Positions 54,712 to 64,000 of a stretch of DNA of 64,000 nucleotides are shown piece after piece. Both the position numbers and the translations under genes were made by a program. The stretch's first letter is position 1. Every line of letters starts with the position of its first letter. Source of the DNA: Enhygromyxa salina (lineage in GTDB: Bacteria > Myxococcota_A > Polyangia > Nannocystales > Nannocystaceae); contig NZ_PVNK01000136.1 of the NCBI RefSeq assembly GCF_002994615.1, positions 61,770 through 125,769 of the forward strand. Reading direction: 5' to 3'. Below the pieces are notes generated by a model. That model was not told the origin of the DNA and ran no database searches. It saw nothing but the letters and a program-made list of their open reading frames with translations.

Positions 54712-56247
54712 ATGTGGCACGATGCGGCGGTGCTGACCGTCGCATTGGCCCTGCAGCTGTTCGCGCCGCCACAGGTGAGCGCACCCGAAGAGTCCCCCCC
54801 CGCCGCGGCCCCGGTGTCGGACACCTACGATCTCGACGCCGCCACAGCCGACGTCGAGGTCATCCTCGTCGATCGGGGCAAGGCCTACCTCGACGCCCGC
54901 GCGCGCCTCGAAGATCACCCCGCGCTCGCGGCCGAGGCCGTCGTCGCCCGGCTCGAGCGGGTCCCCGCGCCCGGACCCGAGAAGCGCGATCGCCTGCTCA
55001 ACGTGCTCGCGGCGCTCAAGCGGCCCGAGCACGTCGGGATGTTCGGCGAGCAGCTGCGCGCGGCGATGCTCCACGAGCGCCCGACCGAGCTGTGGATCCA
55101 GCTGCTGCGTCAGCAGGGCGCCGCCGCGACCCCCGTGCTGATCGGGCTGGTCGGTGATCGCGAGCTCAGCAACCAGCAGCGCGGCCTCCTGCTCGAGGCC
55201 CTGGTCGAGCTGACCCAGCGCGAGGCCCTCGGCGAGCTCATGGCCATGGTCGGTCGCGGCGCCGCAGAGCTGCAAGACACGCTCCGCCGCGCGCTCATCC
55301 GCCGCGCGCGCGAGCACAGCCCCGACCGCGCCGCGATCGCGGCCGGCATCGACGAAGACCTCGAAGCCGACGCCGACGACGAGAGCCGCCTCGCCCAGCT
55401 GTTGATCCTCCGCGCCGCCTGCTGCGATCTCGACGAGGCCTTCTCGGGTCGCCTCGAGGCCCTGGCCGGCGACCCGAGCTCGCCCTTCCAGGTCCGGGTC
55501 GCGGCGATCGACGGCCTCGGCCGCCTCGGGCTCGGCGCGGATGTGCTCGGGGCCGTCGTCCGTGAGCAGAGCGAGGCCGCCCTCGGTGGCTCCCAGGCCG
55601 GGGAGGTCCTGGTCTCGCTCGCGCTCGAGGCCATGCCCGGCGACGAGGCCTCGACCCTCGTCTCGGAGCTGTCGCTGACCACCGCCGAGGCCCCGCGCCT
55701 CGCCCAGCTCGGCTATCGCCACGCCGAGCTCGCGGCCGATCACAGCTGGCTCGCGGGCAGCCAGGCTCACCCCTGGCCCGAGGTCCGCAAGGCCGCCCTG
55801 AGCCGCGTGGCCGAGCGGGGCAGCTGCGACAAGTCCACCGTGCGCGCGCTGGCCAAGATCTCGGGCCCGGTCAGCGAAAGCGGCGAGGCAGACACCCGCG
55901 TGGGTCGAGCGGCCGTCGGGGCCCTCGGCCGCTGCGCCGACCCGAGCGCGCTCGAGGCCCTGCGCGAGCTGGTCGAGGACACAGGCGTGGATCTGAGCCA
56001 GCGGGGCGAGGCCGCCCGGCAGCTCGTCGAGCATGACTCGGCCGGGACCGACTACGTCGCCGAGCTGCTCGTCGATGGTCGCTACCCGGACCTCGCGCGC
56101 GAGCTCGCGATCGCCCTCGGCCACGCCGACGCCCCCAGCGAAGCGGTCCGCGACGCGCTGTGCCGAATCAGCCGCGCCAACCCCATGGTCGCGTCGACCG
56201 CCCGCGAGAGCCTGTCCAAGCTGTTCCCCGGCCAGAGCTGTCGATAG
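54712..56247 (+). CDS. Exported HEAT-repeat protein
   Basis: 511 residues from the ATG at 54712 with GAGGTGA just before. Signal peptide TVALALQLFAPPQVSA. The mature part consists of repeated helix pairs of HEAT type, such as QVRVAAIDGLGRLGLGADVL, AALSRVAERGSCDKSTVRAL and RVGRAAVGALGRCADPSALE, each around 35-40 residues. HEAT scaffolds hold partner proteins. Its close spacing to the DnaJ-CTD-like gene suggests that the two proteins work together in the envelope. It is convergent with lon across a terminator. Confidence 0.78.
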   Translation: MWHDAAVLTVALALQLFAPPQVSAPEESPPAAAPVSDTYDLDAATADVEVILVDRGKAYLDARARLEDHPALAAEAVVARLERVPAPGPEKRDRLLNVLAALKRPEHVGMFGEQLRAAMLHERPTELWIQLLRQQGAAATPVLIGLVGDRELSNQQRGLLLEALVELTQREALGELMAMVGRGAAELQDTLRRALIRRAREHSPDRAAIAAGIDEDLEADADDESRLAQLLILRAACCDLDEAFSGRLEALAGDPSSPFQVRVAAIDGLGRLGLGADVLGAVVREQSEAALGGSQAGEVLVSLALEAMPGDEASTLVSELSLTTAEAPRLAQLGYRHAELAADHSWLAGSQAHPWPEVRKAALSRVAERGSCDKSTVRALAKISGPVSESGEADTRVGRAAVGALGRCADPSALEALRELVEDTGVDLSQRGEAARQLVEHDSAGTDYVAELLVDGRYPDLARELAIALGHADAPSEAVRDALCRISRANPMVASTARESLSKLFPGQSCR

Positions 56248-56260
56248 CGAGACGCGACGA

Positions 56261-56290
56261 CCCCCGCCACCGGCGAACCGGCAGCGGGGG
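56261..56290. terminator. Hairpin between the HEAT-repeat gene and lon
   Basis: Outer stem CCCCCGC / GCGGGGG (56261-56267 with 56284-56290), a two-base bulge on each side, and inner stem CCGG-CGAA-CCGG. It lies between convergent genes. There is no T-run. Confidence 0.7.
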
Positions 56291-56320
56291 CTGTCACGCT
56301 CCCCTCTTTGGACTGTGAAC

Positions 56321-58711
<2,391 letters not shown>

Positions 58712-58807
58712 GGGATCTCCTGAAGGTCGGATGCGGGTCTGGCGGCTCGGGCCAGCCGGTTTGAACTGGCGTGATTCGGATTCAGTCCGGAGTGTGCCGA
58801 TGGATTG

Positions 58808-58835
58808 AAGCTAAGGCGCCGCATCGAACGGTCAA
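58808..58835 (-). promoter_or_regulatory. Sigma-70-type promoter candidate for lon
   Basis: On the - strand: TTGACC (58835-58830), a 16-bp spacer and TAGCTT (58813-58808). It lies about 100 bp before the lon start. There is no CIRCE or sigma-32-type sequence, so heat control is not evident. Confidence 0.5.
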
Positions 58836-59196
58836 CCCAAGACCGCGCCATCTCCTCCCCAGCCAGGCAGTTTCGTAACCTGGGCCATGCTCGCCGCCCA
58901 CCCGTTCGCAAGGCCGCCCCGCGCGCTGCTAGGCCCATCTCGACCCGACTTCATGTTCAGCGCGACGTCAATGTCAGATCTGCTGGCGTGGCTGTCATGC
59001 TATCGCGCCCGCGATTTTCATCCGCACTGTCGCCAATCGACTATATTTATTTACTCGGCGACCGGAGATCGCCGCGCGCCGGACCTCGGCACCCCGGGCG
59101 CCCGCGCGGGTCGCTTGGCCCGCCGAACCATGCGGGCGAGCACGGCGAGGACCCGCGCCAACACGAGCTCTCGGCCTGTCGTCGCCCGACCCGAGC
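58836..59196. other. Region between lon promoter and SDR gene end, nothing supported
   Basis: About 360 bp with no gene I can defend. An AT-rich patch (ATATTTATTTACT) lies near 59041-59056. On the - strand a 38-codon frame from 59166 to 59051 has good codon bias (LARVLAVLARMVRRAKRPAR) but no start context, so it may be a remnant. Confidence 0.35.
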
Positions 59197-60021
59197 TCAG
59201 TCGAGGAAGAAGTCCGGCAGCAGCTCTTGGCTGGGGTCGACCGCGTACTTGGTGAAGTCGTCGACGCCGGCCTCGCGCAGCAGCTCCTCGTCGATGAAGA
59301 AGTTGCCCGTGCACTGCTTGGCGTCGCGGGTGAGGACCTCGTGGGCGGCGTCGGCCATGATCTCGACGGTCCGCGACTGCTTCATCATCTGCTCGCCGCC
59401 GAGCAGGTTCTCGACCGCGGCGGTTGCGATCGGCGTCCGGGGCCACAGGGCGTTGACGGCCAGGCCCTTGCGCGCAAACTCGCCGGCCATGCCGAGCACG
59501 CACATGCTCATGCCGTACTTGGCCATGGTGTAGGCCACGTGGCCCTGGAACCACCGGGGGTTCAAGTTGAGCGGCGGCGAGATGTTGAGGATGTGGGGAT
59601 TGGCCGCCTCGAGCAGGTGCGGGATGCAAGCCTGGGAGCACGCGAAGGTCCCGCGCGCGTTGACCTGGTGCATCAAGTCGTAGCGCTTGAGCGGGGTCTC
59701 GAGCGTGCCCGTCAGCATGATCGCGCTGGCGTTGTTCACGAGCACGTCGAGGCCGCCGTAGGTCTCGACCGCCTTGGCGACCGCGGCCCGGATCTGATCT
59801 TCGAAGCGGACATCGACGATCAGCGGCAGGGCCTTGCCGCCGGCCTGCTCGATCTCCTCGGCCGCAGTGTAGATCGTGCCCTCGAGCTTCGGGTGCGGCG
59901 TGGCGGTCTTGGCCGCGATCACGACGTTGGCCCCGTCCTTCGCGGCCCGCAGCGCGATCGCCTTGCCGATGCCTCGGCTCGCGCCAGTGATGAAGAGCGT
60001 CTTTCCTGCGAGGTCTGCCAT
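59197..60021 (-). CDS. Short-chain dehydrogenase of the HSDL2 type
   Basis: 274 residues from the ATG at 60021. Rossmann motif TGASRGIGKAIALRAA at 11-26, VDVRFEDQIRAAV, LVNNASAIMLTGTLETPLKR and YTMAKYGMSM (Tyr-x3-Lys). NISPPLNLNPRWFQGHVAY, with two Pro, is the specific signature of hydroxysteroid dehydrogenase-like protein 2, a group found in peroxisomes and bacteria. It should reduce or oxidise an acyl or sterol-like substrate with NADP(H). The eukaryotic protein has an added SCP2 lipid-binding domain, absent here. It is divergent from hemH, 63 bp apart. Confidence 0.88.
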   Translation of the reverse strand: MADLAGKTLFITGASRGIGKAIALRAAKDGANVVIAAKTATPHPKLEGTIYTAAEEIEQAGGKALPLIVDVRFEDQIRAAVAKAVETYGGLDVLVNNASAIMLTGTLETPLKRYDLMHQVNARGTFACSQACIPHLLEAANPHILNISPPLNLNPRWFQGHVAYTMAKYGMSMCVLGMAGEFARKGLAVNALWPRTPIATAAVENLLGGEQMMKQSRTVEIMADAAHEVLTRDAKQCTGNFFIDEELLREAGVDDFTKYAVDPSQELLPDFFLD

Positions 60022-60084
60022 CGCCTCGGGGTGTACCACGGACCGCTTGCGCCGCTGCAACGCCCGGGTCATGGTGGCGCCGTC

Positions 60085-61140
<1,056 letters not shown>

Positions 61141-61228
61141 CCCGCGTTACGAGCATCAGACCGGCGCCCGCGACCGCGCGTGCTACCGTAGCCCTGTCCG
61201 GAGCTCCCGGACGCCTCCTCACCCCTCC

Positions 61229-62035
61229 ATGAGCATGGGCACAAGACGGCCACGGCTGCTCGACGGCCACCCACCCGAGCTACTCGTCTACGACGAGGAC
61301 ACCCACTGTCCCTACCTCGACTCGCGGGTCGCCCGCCTGCCGATGCGCCTACCCACGCGGCCGCTGACGGCGGCCGAGTTCAGCGAGCGCCTCCACGCGG
61401 GCGACCGTCGCCAGGGCCTGGTCCTCTACCGGCCCCGGTGCCCGGACTGCTCGGCGTGCGAGGCGATCCGCCTCGACGTCGAGACCTTCGAGCCCAACAA
61501 GACCCAGCGGCGGCTGCTTCGCCGGGGCCAGGAGCGCTTCCGGGTCGAGATCGGCGAGCCGACGCTGAGCGCAGACAAGGTCGCGCTCTACAACAAGCAC
61601 AAGATCGGCCGCGAGCTCATGGGCGAGGGCGACCCGATCGACGAGACCGGCTACGGCGCGTTCTTGGTCGACTCGTGCACCGAGAGCTTCGAGATCCGCT
61701 ACGTCCTCGAAGAGGAAGACCGGCTCGCGGGCGTGGCGATCGTCGATCGAGGCAGCGACGCGCTCTCGGCCGTCTACACCTTCTTCGATCCCGAGCTGAC
61801 CAAGCTCAGCCCCGGGGTGTTCTCGATCCTCTTGCAGATCGAGCTGTGCAAGCGCTGGGATCTGCGCTGGCTGTACCTCGGCCTCTACGTCGCCGAGTGC
61901 CCCTCGATGGCCTACAAGTCGCGCTACCTGCCCCACGAGCGCCTGCTCGACGGGCGCTGGGTGGTGTTCGATCGCCTCGCGGACGGGACGATTGGGGCCG
62001 TCGGCGGGGCCGTCGACGGGGCCGTCGACGAGTAA
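61229..62035 (+). CDS. bpt: Aspartate/glutamate leucyltransferase (bacterial N-end rule)
   Basis: 268 residues from the ATG at 61229. CPYLDSRVARLPMRLPTRPL and LYRPRCPDCSACEAIRLDVE give the conserved N-terminal Cys set of the ATE/Bpt family. FEPNKTQRRLLRRGQERF and LYNKHKIGRELMGEGD follow. The C-terminal half has the acetyltransferase-like fold (LYLGLYVAECPSMAYKSRYLP, WVVFDRL). Bpt puts Leu on proteins starting with Asp or Glu, marking them for ClpS/ClpAP. It ends with a Gly/Ala/Val/Asp-repeat tail (AVGGAVDGAVDE). No clpS is nearby. Confidence 0.9.
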   Translation: MSMGTRRPRLLDGHPPELLVYDEDTHCPYLDSRVARLPMRLPTRPLTAAEFSERLHAGDRRQGLVLYRPRCPDCSACEAIRLDVETFEPNKTQRRLLRRGQERFRVEIGEPTLSADKVALYNKHKIGRELMGEGDPIDETGYGAFLVDSCTESFEIRYVLEEEDRLAGVAIVDRGSDALSAVYTFFDPELTKLSPGVFSILLQIELCKRWDLRWLYLGLYVAECPSMAYKSRYLPHERLLDGRWVVFDRLADGTIGAVGGAVDGAVDE

Positions 62036-62053
62036 CCCCGCAACCGCCGACGC

Positions 62054-63910
62054 TCACTCGTCCGGATCGGGATCGGCCGGGACCATGTTCATCCCGCTCG
62101 AGTCGAACGCGGGCTCGAGCTCGTCGTCCTCGTCCTCGTCCTCATCCTCGTCGGGGTCGGCGGGCACGAAGTTCATCCCGCTCGAGTCGAACGCGGGCTT
62201 GGGCTCGCCCTCGGTCTCGTCGAGATCCTCGTCGTCGAGATCCTCGTCGTCGAGGTCCTCGTCGCCTTCGGTCTCGGCGTCGGCCATCATCTCGGCCACG
62301 GACTTGATCCGCTCGCCCTCGGGCCCGATGACCGGCTCCTGCTTGCCGAGGTCGCCCTCGACGTCGGCGTCGCTGTTGGGGTCGTCTTCGGCGCCGGGGC
62401 TCTGCGCCTCGGGCGGATCCGGGAAGGGCTCGTAGAAGGCCTTCTCGCGCATGATCTTGTTGACCGGCCCGAGCGAGATCGACGGCACGTAGGTCACGGC
62501 CACGAGCCCGACCAACATCAGCCCGATGAAGGGGATCACCCCGCGCGAGACCTCACCGATCGGCTGACGGAACACCGACGAGGCGACGAACAGGTTGATG
62601 CCGATCGGCGGCGTCAGGTAGCCAATCTCGAGGTTGACGATGAAGATGATCCCGAGGTGAACCGGATCGATGCCGAGCTTGGCGCCGATCGGGGCCAGGA
62701 GCGGGGCGATGATCAGGATCGCGCTGATCGAGTCCATCAGCGCCCCGACGAGCAGCAAGAACACGTTGACGATCAGCAAGAAGGTGATCGGCGTCAGGTG
62801 GCGGGCCAGGATCCAGTCGACCACGCGCTCGGGGATCATCTCCTCGACCAAGAAGGCGTTGAGCCCGAAGGCCAGCGCCATGATGATCAGGATCGTGCCC
62901 ATGTTGACCACGGCCTCGGTCAGGATCTTGGGGATGTCCTGGGCGCCGATGTCACGGTGGATCAGGAGCTCGACGACGAGCGCGTAGATGACCGAGACCG
63001 CGGCGGCCTCGGTCGGCGTGAACACGCCCGAATAGATGCCGCCGAGGATCACGACCGGCAAGCTGATCGCCCACACGCCCTCGCGCAGGCGCTGGAACAC
63101 GACCTTGAATTCGAAGCGCTCGCGCTCGACCTTCTCGGCGTTGAACAGCGCCCGCCCGGCCATGAGCAGGCCGATCAACAGACCCGGGACGACCCCGGCG
63201 AGGAACAGCTCGGCGACGTCGATCGGTTGGGCGCTCGACGCGACGATCGCGTAGACCAGCATCGGGATCGAGGGCGGGATCAGGATGCCCAGTGAGCCGC
63301 CAGAGGTCACCAGGCCGAGGGTGAAGCGGCGGTCGTAGCCGGCCTTGACCAGCTGCGGGTACATCATCGAGCCGATCGCGATGACCGTGACCGGGCTCGA
63401 GCCCGAGATCGCCGCGAAGATCACACACGAGAACACGGCCGCGATCGCGAGACCGCCGGGCATCCACCCGACCAGCGCCCGGGCGAAGTCGACGAGGCGC
63501 TGGGCGATGCCGCCCGCGCTCATGATCGCCCCGCTCGCAACGAAGAAGGGGATCGCCAGCAGCACGTTCTTGCCCATCATCTCCGAGGCCTTCTCGGGCA
63601 GGAGATCGAGGGTGTCGTAGCCGCGGTAGTCCTCGCCGAGCAGCACGAAGCACAAGATCGCGAGCACGCCGATGATCACGAACAGCGGCATGCCGAGCAC
63701 GACCATGGCCGCGAGCGCAGCCAGCAGCAGGGTGATACCCATGCCGACGCTGACCTTGGGCGCCTCGGTCACGAGGCTGCCGTCGTCGGCCATCGAGGTC
63801 AGCGCGAGCAAGGCGACGACCAAGAACACGCAGATCGTCCCGAGCGCGCGAGCGCGCTTGCGGATGTGCTCGGGCGGAGGCGCGAGCAGCTTGAAGCCAC
63901 GGCCGCTCAT
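62054..63910 (-). CDS. dctM: TRAP transporter large permease (DctM) with acidic C-terminal tail
   Basis: 618 residues. About 12 helices with DctM hallmarks: GMPLFVIIGVLAILCFVLL, LAIPFFVASGAIMSAGG, AAISGSSPVTVIAIGSMMYP and EIGYLTPPIGINLFVAS. It is the main membrane subunit that takes up organic acids using a sodium gradient and a periplasmic binding protein. From about residue 487 a cytoplasmic-type tail of 130 residues is unusual for the family: rich in Asp/Glu, with two near-identical blocks, PAFDSSGMNFVPADPDEDED near 570 and PAFDSSGMNMVPADPDPDE near 602. It starts at ATGA overlapping the preceding gene's stop. Confidence 0.92.
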   Translation of the reverse strand: MSGRGFKLLAPPPEHIRKRARALGTICVFLVVALLALTSMADDGSLVTEAPKVSVGMGITLLLAALAAMVVLGMPLFVIIGVLAILCFVLLGEDYRGYDTLDLLPEKASEMMGKNVLLAIPFFVASGAIMSAGGIAQRLVDFARALVGWMPGGLAIAAVFSCVIFAAISGSSPVTVIAIGSMMYPQLVKAGYDRRFTLGLVTSGGSLGILIPPSIPMLVYAIVASSAQPIDVAELFLAGVVPGLLIGLLMAGRALFNAEKVERERFEFKVVFQRLREGVWAISLPVVILGGIYSGVFTPTEAAAVSVIYALVVELLIHRDIGAQDIPKILTEAVVNMGTILIIMALAFGLNAFLVEEMIPERVVDWILARHLTPITFLLIVNVFLLLVGALMDSISAILIIAPLLAPIGAKLGIDPVHLGIIFIVNLEIGYLTPPIGINLFVASSVFRQPIGEVSRGVIPFIGLMLVGLVAVTYVPSISLGPVNKIMREKAFYEPFPDPPEAQSPGAEDDPNSDADVEGDLGKQEPVIGPEGERIKSVAEMMADAETEGDEDLDDEDLDDEDLDETEGEPKPAFDSSGMNFVPADPDEDEDEDEDDELEPAFDSSGMNMVPADPDPDE

Positions 63911-64000
63911 TGGTCGTCCTCCTCGTCCTCGGTGTCGCCGGGCTCGTCGTCCTGCGCAGGCTCGTCCGAGTCGGCGGGCGGGTCGGGCGGGTCGTCGGAG
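63907..64000 (-). CDS. Partial gene, probably TRAP small permease (DctQ), acidic end only
   Basis: Only the C-terminal 30 residues are in the window, reading to ...DDEPGDTEDEEDDQ and stopping at TGA 63907-63909, which overlaps the dctM start codon (ATGA). The overlap shows tight coupling, and the small permease DctQ normally precedes dctM, so this is the likely identity. The strongly acidic end resembles the acidic tail of DctM. The remainder lies beyond the right edge. Confidence 0.55.
   Translation of the reverse strand, partial: SDDPPDPPADSDEPAQDDEPGDTEDEEDDQ

Noticed and set aside
59227..60084. Upstream extension of the hemH frame by 286 codons
   Set aside because: Lies antisense to the HSDL2-type dehydrogenase; ferrochelatase fold starts at 60085.

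Overview
The window is high-GC bacterial DNA with the style of a myxobacterium, most likely suborder Nannocystineae (Plesiocystis, Enhygromyxa or Nannocystis relatives). This rests on four things: very strong G/C third positions; many lipobox lipoproteins; a Gly-Asp-Thr repeat tail of a kind I associate with these genera; and families common in large myxobacterial genomes (DUF1501 with DUF1592/1588 cytochromes, NHL-repeat lipoproteins, OmpA proteins with thrombospondin-3 repeats, acidic tails on TRAP transporters). The placement is inference; no rRNA or complete tRNA gene is present to fix it.

Layout, left to right. 1-8537: a partial GMC-oxidoreductase partner, an RND/MMPL exporter, and a three-gene leftward block (ZU5/EGF-like lipoprotein, cytochrome-type DUF1592 protein, Tat-exported DUF1501 protein). 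9002-13741: pantothenate genes panB-panC behind a TPR protein with a histone-H1-like tail, a small membrane protein, and a FabH-type synthase. 14071-21578: a PDZ-like fragment, a membrane metallophosphoesterase, an outer-membrane barrel candidate, a CPA2 cation/proton antiporter, an Rpn-type nuclease-fold protein, a phospholipase-D-like lipoprotein and a cupin. 21611-26222: a RecQ-type helicase, then an RsbT-RsbS-RsbR switch with an RsbX-type phosphatase facing it. 26257-36584: lipoproteins, an OmpA protein, pyruvate carboxylase and a truncated methyltransferase.

36682-39288 is the most plastic part: a DNA glycosylase, a 166-bp palindromic element, a tRNA-like 3' fragment, tandem repeats, a doubtful small ORF, and an unrecognised gene with a clear promoter and a strong terminator. 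39325-47084 holds a lytic transglycosylase and a beta-oxidation pair (multifunctional FadN-like protein plus thiolase) coupled to a serine hydrolase. 47207-52873 is a tight run of six exported proteins (Kelch-like, three NHL propellers, a cytochrome P460-like protein, and a His-rich small lipoprotein) that look like one cell-surface system. 52932-64000: a membrane protein, a second 166-bp element, a membrane-anchored DnaJ-C-terminal-like protein with a HEAT-repeat partner, Lon, an HSDL2-type dehydrogenase, ferrochelatase with an internal Cys cluster, an N-end-rule leucyltransferase, and a TRAP transporter.

The best leads are: the 166-bp palindromic elements (two copies 96% identical, and a piece of the same sequence used as the signal-peptide coding region of an NHL lipoprotein); the six-gene surface operon; the T-S-R ordered stress switch; and a 54-bp repeat found at two gene ends.
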